The position numbers and the translations under genes are program-made. Below are positions 25,211 to 32,837 of a DNA stretch of 64,000 nt, piece by piece. This DNA is from an uncultured Clostridia bacterium (GTDB taxonomy: Bacteria > Bacillota > Clostridia > Lachnospirales > Lachnospiraceae): the NCBI GenBank assembly GCA_937895705.1, contig CALBKM010000030.1:68045-132044 (forward strand), written 5' to 3'. A model generated the notes under the pieces. It did not search any database. It was not told where the DNA came from and saw nothing but the letters and a program-made list of their open reading frames with translations. Numbering within the stretch: the first letter of the stretch is position 1; each line of letters opens with the position of its first letter.

Positions 25211-25768
25211 GTGGACGACAAGCAAATCATTGACTTATATTTCGCCAGGGACGAACGGGCGATTGCGGAAACGGAGCAGAAATACGGCCGGTTTTGCCTA
25301 CGGATTGCCATGAATGTGCTGGGCGTGCGGGAAGATGCGGAGGAGTGTGTCAGCGATACCTGGCTTTCTGCGTGGGACCGGATTCCACCGACGATACCGC
25401 AGTCCTTTAAGGCATTTCTCGGACGGATTGTACGGAATCTTTCCATCAGCCGGTTCCGAGCCATGCGGGCAAAGAAAAGATATAACGGCATGGAAGTAAT
25501 GCTGTCGGAGCTTGGTGACTGCGTTCCTTCTGACCAACATGTGGAGCAGACCGTGGAGGCAAAGGAACTTTCCGGGTACATAAGCGAATGGCTGGATTCT
25601 CTTTCAGAGGAGGATTGTGCGTTGTTTGTCCGCCGGTACTGGTTCGGGGATGCGGTACAGGAGCTGGCGGAAAAGTGCGGGATTACTGCGGCACAGATGG
25701 CACAGCGGATGCTGCGGTTGCGGAAAAGCTTACGGGCTGCTCTGGAACAGAAAGGGGTCGCGCTATGA
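25211..25768 (+). CDS. ECF RNA polymerase sigma factor (module 1)
   Basis: A 185-residue ECF sigma factor. Region 2 is seen in 'FCLRIAMNVLGVREDAEECVSDTWLSAWDRIP', given as its core 'AEECVSDTWLSAW', with 'FLGRIVRNLSISRFRA' after it. Region 4 HTH is 'VQELAEKCGITAAQMAQRML'. It recruits core polymerase to stress promoters. GTG start at 25211 behind AAAGGAGG. Its stop overlaps the start of the anti-sigma gene by 4 nt (ATGA), so they are translationally coupled. It is a paralogue of module 3's sigma ('MDDKQIIDLY' and 'MDDRQIIALY'). Confidence 0.93.
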   Translation: MDDKQIIDLYFARDERAIAETEQKYGRFCLRIAMNVLGVREDAEECVSDTWLSAWDRIPPTIPQSFKAFLGRIVRNLSISRFRAMRAKKRYNGMEVMLSELGDCVPSDQHVEQTVEAKELSGYISEWLDSLSEEDCALFVRRYWFGDAVQELAEKCGITAAQMAQRMLRLRKSLRAALEQKGVAL

Positions 25769-26451
25769 AAGAGGAATTGATTTTTGACGGAATCACGAAT
25801 ATAAGAGAGGATATTATCGAGAGAGCGGAAGGCTATGTATTTCAAAGGGAGGCAAAAAATACGGAATCCGGAAACAGCGCGGGTAAGAAAGGGCGTAAGA
25901 TAATTCCGGTGTGGGTGTCGGTGACGGTGGCAGCGGCATGCCTACTGTTGGTGTTTGTAAGTCCGTTTTTGTATATCGCTACGCGAAAATGCGGTTCATC
26001 GGGACCGCCGGAAGCGGCAGATCCGGGATCGTCTCAGCACGGAAGTGCCAATCCGGGAAAAAATCAGAATATGCCGGGGAATGTGACACCGGCGATGACA
26101 CCTGCGTACAAGGATGTTTCGATTTATTATGTAAACGGTGCAGAGCTTGCTTGCAAAACAGAATATTTAGAGGCGGACCCTCAGCTTGTGTTTGCGGCAT
26201 GGAAAGAGAAAAACGACATAGGGGAAGAAGTATTGCTTCTGGACTTCGAGATTCGGAGTAATGCCACCGCAAACATCAAAGACGGCATGGTAGAGCATGT
26301 GTTGGGGGATTATCATCGTCTGTATCTTACGGTTTCAAGGAATCTGGAAACATATTATGAAGCGGTAGATTCGGAACTTTTGTTGGAATCCTTAAAACAA
26401 ACCATGTGGGAGTACAGCGATGTTCAGGAATATCATTTGATTTTGGAGTAA
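25765..26451 (+). CDS. Membrane anti-sigma factor with GerMN-like outer domain
   Basis: A 228-residue single-pass protein. The N-terminal ~50 residues are cytoplasmic and include 'FDGITNIREDIIERAEG', which parallels 'LEALGKVNEAFIEDAA' in module 3 and is the probable sigma-binding segment. No zinc anti-sigma Cys/His motif is present. One transmembrane helix follows (about 53-73, 'VSVTVAAACLLLVFVSPFLY'), then a Pro/Gly/Ser-rich linker (about 78-112) and an outer domain. The outer domain ('VSIYYVNGAELACKTEYLEA...LLLDFEI') resembles GerMN, known from spore germination and sporulation proteins. It is coupled to the sigma gene by a 4-nt overlap. Role as anti-sigma is inferred from position and topology. 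Confidence 0.75.
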   Translation: MKEELIFDGITNIREDIIERAEGYVFQREAKNTESGNSAGKKGRKIIPVWVSVTVAAACLLLVFVSPFLYIATRKCGSSGPPEAADPGSSQHGSANPGKNQNMPGNVTPAMTPAYKDVSIYYVNGAELACKTEYLEADPQLVFAAWKEKNDIGEEVLLLDFEIRSNATANIKDGMVEHVLGDYHRLYLTVSRNLETYYEAVDSELLLESLKQTMWEYSDVQEYHLILE

Positions 26452-26485
26452 AACTGAAATGACATAAAAGATCGGAGGGGTGACA

Positions 26486-27499
26486 ATGAAAAAATTAACG
26501 AGAACAATAGCGAACAAAACAGGCAAGCTTTTGGCAGGCTTTTTCTGCCTTGCACTGACGTTTCTGCTTTTTGCTCCGGTGACCGCAAAGGCGGATATGG
26601 GGCCGAAGCCGTCGGTGCGGGTTTTGTTTGAAAACATGGGTGATGAGCTGTGTTACGGGACACTTTTGTCGGAGCGTGCTTCTACCGGACCGGCCAGTGT
26701 GTGGGACGGAAACGAAGAATATGCGCAGCATAACGAAAATGAAAACTATTCCTGGGCGACGCTTGATTACGAGACCTGGAAGGCTTTTGTAGAGTATGAG
26801 GACCCGGATGGGTATTACTTTTTGCAGGAAGGCTGGGATGTGGGTGAGACGAAGGAAATCGCGTGGACCTACTATCCGCCGAACCGTTTTAAGATTCTTT
26901 TGTATTACCCGGAGACGGGAACGTTTGTATCCAGCGGAATTTACGAGAAGTACGCCTTTGACACCTACTACACGGTAGATATGAACGGTGTGCACATGAG
27001 TTCGGTGGAGTATAATGAGGAGCTGAGTACGGACGAACGTATGGAAGAATTCGGCTCTGTGGACTACAATGAGGAACTGAGTTCCGACGAGCGCATTGAA
27101 GCGTACCGTTCCTACAACTATCGGGTGGAAGTGGTTTCTCTCATTGTGCGTATTTTGGCCACCATTGTCATTGAGATGCTTCTGGCGTTGGTGTTCGGTT
27201 TCCGGAAAAAGAAGCAGTTGCTGTTGCTTATCGGTGTAAATACGGTGACGCAGATTGTTTTAAATGTGCTGTTGAACATCATCAATTACAACTCCGGGCA
27301 GATGGCATTCGTATTTTTCTATGTGTTGCTTGAACTGCTGGTGTTCGGACTGGAGGCAATCGTGTACTGCGTATGGATGAACCGCTTATCCGAAAAAACA
27401 AGGCCGACTTGGTTCTATGTGCTGTATGCATTTGTGGCCAATGCGGTGTCCTTTGTAGCGGGAATTTATATTGCGAATCTGCTTCCGGGAATATTCTAG
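26486..27499 (+). CDS. Membrane protein with signal peptide, tandem repeat and four TM helices
   Basis: A 337-residue protein of unknown function. A signal peptide (about 1-36, ending 'VTAKA') is followed by an outer domain of ~170 residues. Then come four transmembrane helices with a basic inner loop 'FGFRKKKQ'. Between them lies a tandem ~18-residue repeat, 'VEYNEELSTDERMEEFGS' and 'VDYNEELSSDERIEAYRS'. The layout resembles other clostridial surface proteins carried in ECF loci. It lies 34 nt after the GerMN-type anti-sigma gene and ends at a terminator, so it is probably cargo of module 1. GGAGGGG precedes the ATG at 26486. Confidence 0.8.
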   Translation: MKKLTRTIANKTGKLLAGFFCLALTFLLFAPVTAKADMGPKPSVRVLFENMGDELCYGTLLSERASTGPASVWDGNEEYAQHNENENYSWATLDYETWKAFVEYEDPDGYYFLQEGWDVGETKEIAWTYYPPNRFKILLYYPETGTFVSSGIYEKYAFDTYYTVDMNGVHMSSVEYNEELSTDERMEEFGSVDYNEELSSDERIEAYRSYNYRVEVVSLIVRILATIVIEMLLALVFGFRKKKQLLLLIGVNTVTQIVLNVLLNIINYNSGQMAFVFFYVLLELLVFGLEAIVYCVWMNRLSEKTRPTWFYVLYAFVANAVSFVAGIYIANLLPGIF

Positions 27500-27510
27500 G
27501 AGAAGAATGG

Positions 27511-27557
27511 AAGGGCTGTTTCAGGCTTGCCGAAGGGCGGCTTGAAACGGCCTTTTA
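27511..27557 (+). terminator. Terminator of ECF module 1
   Basis: A stem of about 15 bp with one bulge and two G-U pairs (AAGGGCTGTTTCAGGC with GCTTGAAACGGCCTT) is followed by TTTTA. Confidence 0.65.
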
Positions 27558-27592
27558 TGATTGGAATGTTGCGGTGTGACAAAAAAATATAC

Positions 27593-27631
27593 GGAACTTT
27601 AATTTTTTTACAAAACATAAGGAAAAGTTCC
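27593..27631. promoter_or_regulatory. Inverted repeat upstream of ECF module 2
   Basis: GGAACTTT (27593-27600) and AAAGTTCC (27624-27631) form a perfect 8-bp dyad with a 23-nt centre. A TATAAT lies at 27643-27648, 12 nt further on. The dyad may be an operator. GGAAC also resembles ECF -35 elements, so autoregulation is possible. Confidence 0.4.
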
Positions 27632-27691
27632 TTACTTCGTCGTATAATAAGTGAAAGGGGCAAACGCCCCAATCAGTCAGGAGGAAACCAA

Positions 27692-28237
27692 ATGGATCAC
27701 GGTGCCTGTAGCTACCGCCGTTTTCTTGATGGGGAGGAAAGTGCCTTTGACGAAATTATGAAAGAATTGTTTCATGGCCTGGTGTTTTTTGTGGACCGCT
27801 ATGTGCATGACGTGCACGCCGCCGAGGATATTGCCATCGATGCTTTTTCGGATTTGATTGTACATAAACACCGGTATAATTTCAAGGTGTCGTTAAAGAC
27901 CTATCTGTATATGGTAGGCAGAAGCCGCGCCTTGGATTATATCAAGCATCGGAAGGTGATTGAGTTTACGGAACTGACAGAAGAAACGGAAGTGTTTTCC
28001 GAGGAGAAGACCTTGGAAGAGCAGGTGCTTGTCGAGGAGAGGAAGCGCGTTGTAAATGCGGCAATCGCAAGGCTTTCGGAGGACATGCGAGTGGCGATTC
28101 ACCTCATTTATTTTGAGGAGATGACCTACGAGGAAGCGGCGAAAGTCATGAAGAAGAACCGGAAGCAAGTGGACAATCTTTTGTATCGTGCAAAAAAGGA
28201 ACTTCGCACCCTGCTCGGGGAGGATGGTGAGCTGTAA
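27692..28237 (+). CDS. ECF RNA polymerase sigma factor (module 2)
   Basis: A 181-residue ECF sigma factor, distant from those of modules 1 and 3. It opens 'CSYRRFLDGEESAFDEIMKEL', as short ECFs do. Region 2 is 'DVHAAEDIAIDAFSDLIVH' with 'SLKTYLYMVGRSRALDYIKHRK', and region 4 is 'MTYEEAAKVMKKNRKQVDNLLYRAKKEL', quoted here only in part for orientation. CAGGAGG places the start at 27692; the upstream frame extension runs into the promoter region. The next gene begins 2 nt after its stop, so the two are coupled. Confidence 0.92.
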   Translation: MDHGACSYRRFLDGEESAFDEIMKELFHGLVFFVDRYVHDVHAAEDIAIDAFSDLIVHKHRYNFKVSLKTYLYMVGRSRALDYIKHRKVIEFTELTEETEVFSEEKTLEEQVLVEERKRVVNAAIARLSEDMRVAIHLIYFEEMTYEEAAKVMKKNRKQVDNLLYRAKKELRTLLGEDGEL

Positions 28238-28239
28238 GA

Positions 28240-28875
28240 ATGAGAAATATAGAGGACTGCAAGGCGGAGGTGTTCCGTCGCAGTGAAGAACGAATAATGG
28301 AACGTAAAAGAACCCGGAATCGTGTGCTGGCATGTTGCATTCCGCTGTGTCTGCTGCTGGTTGCGGGAGGAATTTATATCCGTCCGTTGTTTGAACCGGT
28401 GGATGAGAGTTCAAAATTTGGCGGAACCAATCAGATTCCGGACCGGGAATTAGGCGGTTTGCCGGAAAGTGATCCGGTTGGGAGTACCACATCTGCCTTC
28501 GTGGAGATTACGGACAAGACCGGACCTACAGAGGTTTTGCTGAGAGTTACGGATGCGGAAACAGTAGAAGCGCTTGACGATTTTATGGCGATGTATTTTG
28601 ATACGACGACGAGAAAGGAGAGTATGACGGATGGGCAGGACCGGAATACCATTATTGATGAATATGAGTTGCGGGCAAAATACGGTCTGGACGAAAAGTT
28701 GGCGGATTACAAGCTTGTGTTCCGAAGGGCAACGGGAGAAACGATGACATTTCGTTTATATAAAAACTATCTGTACAATGAGGAAAACGGTTGCGTTGTG
28801 GTCCTTTCCGACGTGCAGTTGTCGACTTTAACCACGCAGCTTGAACAGGCAAAAGGCGATAAGATAGACAAGTAG
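28240..28875 (+). CDS. Single-pass membrane protein, probable anti-sigma (module 2)
   Basis: A 211-residue protein. Residues 1-26 are short, charged and cytoplasmic ('CKAEVFRRSEERIMERKRTR'). Residues about 29-48 are a transmembrane helix ('VLACCIPLCLLLVAGGIYI'), and the rest is outside. The outer part starts with a Gly/Pro/Ser-rich linker, then a domain with 'EVLLRVTDAETVEALDDFMAMYF' (its core 'VTDAETVEALDDF') and C-terminal strands. I do not recognise that domain. Tight coupling to the sigma gene and the topology make an anti-sigma role likely; a classical zinc anti-sigma domain is absent. Confidence 0.7.
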   Translation: MRNIEDCKAEVFRRSEERIMERKRTRNRVLACCIPLCLLLVAGGIYIRPLFEPVDESSKFGGTNQIPDRELGGLPESDPVGSTTSAFVEITDKTGPTEVLLRVTDAETVEALDDFMAMYFDTTTRKESMTDGQDRNTIIDEYELRAKYGLDEKLADYKLVFRRATGETMTFRLYKNYLYNEENGCVVVLSDVQLSTLTTQLEQAKGDKIDK

Positions 28876-28889
28876 CAGGAGGGAGTAGG

Positions 28890-30257
28890 ATGGAAGGTAA
28901 ATCGAAAAAGAAATTGAATAAGAAGATTTGGATACCGCTTGTTGTTCTCGTGGTGTTGACAGTGCTCTTTGTACCGGTGCCTATGGGAACAATGAACGAC
29001 GGCGGAACACGGGTATATTCCGCTTTGACCTATAAGGTTGTGAAGTGGCGTCGGTTGGTGGGAATCGGTCGCTATGAAAATACAAGTGTATACGTTTTTC
29101 CGAATAACTTCAAATCCATGGATGCGTTGTGGGAGCTGGAAGATGTGGATGTAAAATCCTATGCGGTGAATGAAGAAAGCTTCGAAGCGAAAGTGGTGGA
29201 ACTTGCGCCGGGAGTTTCGGCCTTGGTAGAGCCTTTGGAGGGAGAATGGGAGCGAAACAGCAGTGACAGAATCCGGTTTGCCATTGACCGACTGGACGGG
29301 ATTGATGCGGAAGTCGGGGATATTGTGGAAATTGTGTATAACGGGACAATTCGGGAATCTTATCCGGCGCAGATTATCGTAAAACGGTGGAAGATTTCCG
29401 ATAAGACCAGAGATCTTTCCTATACCGGGCAGTGGCTTGATAAGAAGGTCGCGGGAGGGTATGACAGTAATATTTTTAATTTCAGTGATCTTCGAATTAC
29501 AAAGATTTATTCCGACTGCTTTTTTGCCAGACCTCTTCCTTTGGGACAGGCAATCAAACTGAACGGAACAATCTCCGACGAATGGTGCATCGGAGACCGG
29601 GTGGTTTGTACCTATGAGAATGCTTGCTACGATACGAAAAACGGTCGAATGGAGGCGGATTTGCTGACCATAGAGGTCAGTGATTGGGAACCGGATGACC
29701 CAGGAGAAATTATGCTTCGTAAGCCGGTAATCTATTTGTATCCGGAAGAGGAAACGGAAGTGACGGTGGAGCTTACTCTTGACGGGAAATTGACCTGCAC
29801 TTATCCGGCGTACAATGACGGCTGGAGGGTTACGGCTATGCCGGACGGGACTTTGACGGATGCCAAGGGTCAAACCTACAATTACCTTTACTGGGAAGGG
29901 GAGTCCGGGATGGATTATGACTTTTCCGAAGGTTTTTGCGTAAAGGGAGAGGATACGGCGGTATTTTTGGACAAGGCGTTGGAAGATTTGGGACTGAATC
30001 GGAGGGAAGCCAATGAGTTTATTGTGTACTGGCTACCGATGATGGAGCAGAATCCGTATAATGTGATTTCCTTCCAGACAGAGAACTACGCAGATACGGC
30101 CGAACTTACGGTAAGTCCGGAGCCGGATACCCTGCTTCGGGTATTTATGGCATGGAAGAGTGCGGAAGAATTTACAGAGCTTCCGGAACAGGAGTTTACC
30201 GCACCGGAGCGTACCGGCTTTACCGTGGTGGAGTGGGGCGGAACGGAAGTAAAGTAG
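28890..30257 (+). CDS. Membrane-anchored protein with a 'KPVIYLYP' outer domain
   Basis: A 455-residue protein with an N-terminal anchor (about 13-30, 'IWIPLVVLVVLTVLFVPVP'). A first outer region (40-265) contains 'VGDIVEIVYNGTIRESYPAQI' and 'IGDRVVCTYENACYD', which look like two related beta-rich modules. A second region starts at 'MLRKPVIYLYPEEETEVTVEL' near 278. That KPVIYLYP block recurs in many uncharacterised secreted proteins of gut Clostridia. The C-terminal part may be enzymatic ('EFIVYWLPMMEQNPYN'), but no catalytic motif is certain. AGGAGGGAG precedes the start, 14 nt after module 2's anti-sigma candidate; the three genes form one unit. Confidence 0.8.
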   Translation: MEGKSKKKLNKKIWIPLVVLVVLTVLFVPVPMGTMNDGGTRVYSALTYKVVKWRRLVGIGRYENTSVYVFPNNFKSMDALWELEDVDVKSYAVNEESFEAKVVELAPGVSALVEPLEGEWERNSSDRIRFAIDRLDGIDAEVGDIVEIVYNGTIRESYPAQIIVKRWKISDKTRDLSYTGQWLDKKVAGGYDSNIFNFSDLRITKIYSDCFFARPLPLGQAIKLNGTISDEWCIGDRVVCTYENACYDTKNGRMEADLLTIEVSDWEPDDPGEIMLRKPVIYLYPEEETEVTVELTLDGKLTCTYPAYNDGWRVTAMPDGTLTDAKGQTYNYLYWEGESGMDYDFSEGFCVKGEDTAVFLDKALEDLGLNRREANEFIVYWLPMMEQNPYNVISFQTENYADTAELTVSPEPDTLLRVFMAWKSAEEFTELPEQEFTAPERTGFTVVEWGGTEVK

Positions 30258-30344
30258 GAGTGAAATCTTCGTGGGAGCGGAAGAGAGACAGAAGGGAAAG
30301 TGCAATGGGTGCAGAAGAGTGAAAAACGAAAGGGGGACAGAGGA

Positions 30345-31187
30345 GTGAAGAGAAGGAAGGTAGAGGCAGGAACCGGGAGAAAAAAGAGGAGATGGGTGGT
30401 TCCTGTTGCGGTTGTCGGAAGTATGGTTGCGGTGGTTATTATCGCATGCCTGATAGTTCTCGGAATCATGGCAAAAAAAGAATTGGGTTTTTCTACGGGC
30501 AGATATCTGGCCGGCAGAAACGGTGTAAGCATGGTGGTGACGGATGATGCTCCGGACGGAATCACCGACCGGTCGGAACGGGAGAGGTACATGTCGCCGG
30601 TGGTGATGTCTAATCGGACGGAACGTGAGTTGTTTAAAAATCTGGAGACCGGAGATAAGATTTTATTTGTTCACGGTGGAATTAAGGAGTCCTATCCGGG
30701 AGGCACCGGTGTTTATGCGGTGTTTAAATTAAAGGAGGGAAGTCTTGAGGACATTCCGCAGAAGATTTTGAGCGATTTGACTGCCATGGGATGGTTGGAG
30801 GCAGTAAACGATATGAATGCGGACTTTCCGGACTGGGGACTGACTCTTTCGGTAAAGGATGTAACCCCTACAGGATTGACGCTCGTATGTACGAAAAAAG
30901 GCGGCAATCCAACCGGAAGGCTTATGTGCGGGACCGATTACCGTCTGCTTGTTTCGGAGGATGGGAAATGGAAGAATGTGCCGACGGTATTGGAAGAATA
31001 TGGATGGGATGATTTGGGTTACCGGATTTCCGAAGAAAAAGATACGGAGTTCCCAATCTCTTGGGAATGGCTGTACGGAAAGCTTGCGGCGGGGACCTAT
31101 CGGTTGGCGAAAGAATTTAGTGACCATCGTGGACCGGGAGATTATGATAAGGCAATGTACTGGGTGGAGTTTGAAATTTCGGAGTAG
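30345..31187 (+). CDS. Membrane-anchored protein with Big_14-like domain
   Basis: A 280-residue protein. The basic N-terminus and one helix (about 20-42, 'VVPVAVVGSMVAVVIIACLIVLGIM') anchor it in the membrane. A middle region has 'GDKILFVHGGIKESYPGG', which echoes the 'VEIVYNGTIRESYP' of the preceding gene. Residues about 160-280 match the Big_14-type bacterial Ig-like domain ('LSVKDVTPTGLTLVCTK', 'WEWLYGKLAAGTYRL', 'MYWVEFEI'). The same domain ends the protein at 31814. A GTG start at 30345 behind AAAGGGGG is the best fit. It is the last gene of module 2, and its stop codon lies inside a terminator stem. Confidence 0.8.
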   Translation: MKRRKVEAGTGRKKRRWVVPVAVVGSMVAVVIIACLIVLGIMAKKELGFSTGRYLAGRNGVSMVVTDDAPDGITDRSERERYMSPVVMSNRTERELFKNLETGDKILFVHGGIKESYPGGTGVYAVFKLKEGSLEDIPQKILSDLTAMGWLEAVNDMNADFPDWGLTLSVKDVTPTGLTLVCTKKGGNPTGRLMCGTDYRLLVSEDGKWKNVPTVLEEYGWDDLGYRISEEKDTEFPISWEWLYGKLAAGTYRLAKEFSDHRGPGDYDKAMYWVEFEISE

Positions 31188-31209
31188 TGTGACGCACTAC
31201 TCCCTTTTG
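31181..31209 (+). terminator. Terminator overlapping a stop codon (end of module 2)
   Basis: A perfect 9-bp stem GGAGTAGTG/CACTACTCC with a 5-nt loop is followed by CTTTTGTT. The TAG stop (31185-31187) is within the 5' arm. Confidence 0.8.
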
Positions 31210-31256
31210 TTGTCTGTTAGGATGTAAGGCCTTATTACATACGGAAGGAGAAGGTT

Positions 31257-31817
31257 ATGGACGATAGGCAGATTATTGCATTGTACAATGAGCGCTCGGA
31301 GGCTGCCCTGTCGGAGACTGCGAAAAAATACGGAAGGTATTGCCGTGCTATTGCATATAACATCCTAAACAACGAAGAGGACAGCGAGGAGTGCGTAAAC
31401 GATACCTGGTTGCGGGCATGGGAGTCCATACCGCCGCAGTGTCCGGAGCGGTTGTCGGCCTTTCTCGGAAAGATTACGCGGAATCTGGCGTTGAATCGGT
31501 ATAAGCATAAAAACAGAGAAAAGCGGGGCGGAGGTCAAACTCTGTTGGTGCTGGAGGAGCTTACCGAATGTATTCCGGGAACGGAAAGTACGGAAGCGGC
31601 AGCGGAGGAGGCTCTTTTGGTAGATATACTGAACCGGTTTTTGGAAGAACTTCCCGCGGAAAAACGAAAACTGTTTCTGCGCCGATACTGGTACATGAGT
31701 TCCGTAAAGGAAATTGCGGAGGATTTCGGACTGAGCGAGAGTAACGTGAAAATGACATTGCTTCGCCTGCGGAGTAAATTGAAACAGTCTTTGGAGAAGG
31801 AGGGTATCATACTATGA
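31257..31817 (+). CDS. ECF RNA polymerase sigma factor (module 3)
   Basis: A 186-residue ECF sigma factor, paralogous to that of module 1. Region 2 contains 'SEECVNDTWLRAWESIPP' and 'FLGKITRNLALNRYKHKNRE'. Region 4 contains 'VKEIAEDFGLSESNVKMTLL'. GGAAGGAG precedes the ATG. The stop overlaps the next start by 4 nt, exactly as in module 1. It is probably co-regulated with, and held inactive by, the protein encoded next. Confidence 0.94.
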   Translation: MDDRQIIALYNERSEAALSETAKKYGRYCRAIAYNILNNEEDSEECVNDTWLRAWESIPPQCPERLSAFLGKITRNLALNRYKHKNREKRGGGQTLLVLEELTECIPGTESTEAAAEEALLVDILNRFLEELPAEKRKLFLRRYWYMSSVKEIAEDFGLSESNVKMTLLRLRSKLKQSLEKEGIIL

Positions 31818-32560
31818 AAAATGAGATATTGTTAGAGGCATTGGGAAAAGTAAATGAGGCATTTATCGAGGATGCGGCCCAGATGGAAAAACCGGCAACG
31901 AGGAGAGAGACGAAGAAAACGATACAGGCTGTTGAAGGTGTGAAGATGCAGACAAAGCGGGAAAAGGGAAGGAAATTTTCTCACGTCTGGCTAAAGTGGG
32001 CGGCTCCGGCGGCTTGCGTGGCCCTTGTCATCGGCATCGGTGCACCGCGGTTGTTCCGTGCAATCAATGACGATACGCGTTCTTTCTGGCCGGCGGAAGA
32101 GGATTATGCGTTTGCCTTGACGGAAGATATGGTTGCGGCGCTGACGACAGCGGATACGAACTATTCTACGGATACTTCTTTGGCTGGGGATGAAGGCTTT
32201 CCGGATTGGGGTCTGAACCTTTCGGTAAAGGATGTAACGCCCACCGGTCTGACTCTTGTATGTACAAAAGAAGGCGGGAACTCTACCGGATTGCTAAGGT
32301 GCGGCACGGATTACCGGCTGATTGTGCTGGAGGATGAGACTTGGAAGGATGTGCCGACGGTCATTGAGGAATACGGTTGGAATTCTTTGGCATACAATTT
32401 TCCGGAAGGACAGACTACGGAGTTTGAGTATTCCTGGGAATGGCTGTACGGCAAGCTCCCGGAAGGTACTTACCGGCTGACCAAGGGCTTTATGGATTTT
32501 CGGGAGTCCGGGGAGTATGAAACGGCAATGTACTGGGTGGAGTTTGAGATTGAAGAATAA
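31814..32560 (+). CDS. Membrane anti-sigma factor with Big_14-like domain
   Basis: A 248-residue single-pass protein. The N-terminus 'LLEALGKVNEAFIEDAA' matches the corresponding segment of the module 1 partner and is the likely sigma-binding region. A basic stretch leads to a transmembrane helix at about 57-75 ('WAAPAACVALVIGIGAPRLF'). The outer C-terminal ~115 residues are a Big_14-like domain ('LSVKDVTPTGLTLVCTKEGG', 'EWLYGKLPEGTYRLTKGFMD') nearly identical in layout to that of the protein at 30345. The outer domain may sense envelope stress or a ligand (inference). A terminator follows. Confidence 0.8.
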   Translation: MKNEILLEALGKVNEAFIEDAAQMEKPATRRETKKTIQAVEGVKMQTKREKGRKFSHVWLKWAAPAACVALVIGIGAPRLFRAINDDTRSFWPAEEDYAFALTEDMVAALTTADTNYSTDTSLAGDEGFPDWGLNLSVKDVTPTGLTLVCTKEGGNSTGLLRCGTDYRLIVLEDETWKDVPTVIEEYGWNSLAYNFPEGQTTEFEYSWEWLYGKLPEGTYRLTKGFMDFRESGEYETAMYWVEFEIEE

Positions 32561-32569
32561 AGTAAGATG

Positions 32570-32602
32570 AAGGCGGGAAGTCCTGAGATTTCCCGCTTTC
32601 TT
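32570..32602 (+). terminator. Terminator of ECF module 3
   Basis: AAGGCGGGAA pairs with TTCCCGCTTT (one G-U pair), with a 10-nt loop, followed by CTTCTT. Confidence 0.75.
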
Positions 32603-32837
32603 CTGCCTTTTAGGGCGGTTATGACGGAGAGTATTTATCGACAGCACAGAAGGATTTTGCGGTGAATGCTTTTGAATAAAAGGAATTGGCAGAAAGGTTG
32701 GTGAAAATAAGATAAATTGAGAAAAAGTTGTTTCTTTCTTGTTGGATTTGTGATATACTATTTAATAACGGGGAATTTGTACGAAACAGATGTCACATCG
32801 TAGGTGCGCCGTGGGGGCGAAACCGAGGAGGTGTAAT

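Noticed and set aside
28767..29873. A 368-residue minus-strand open frame opposite the KPVIYLYP gene
   Set aside because: Composition is typical of antisense frames, there is no ribosome site, and the + strand gene belongs to an operon.
32760..32837. Possible c-di-GMP riboswitch before the EAL gene
   Set aside because: The leader has none of the GEMM-I or GEMM-II core sequences and is too short between the likely promoter and the start codon.
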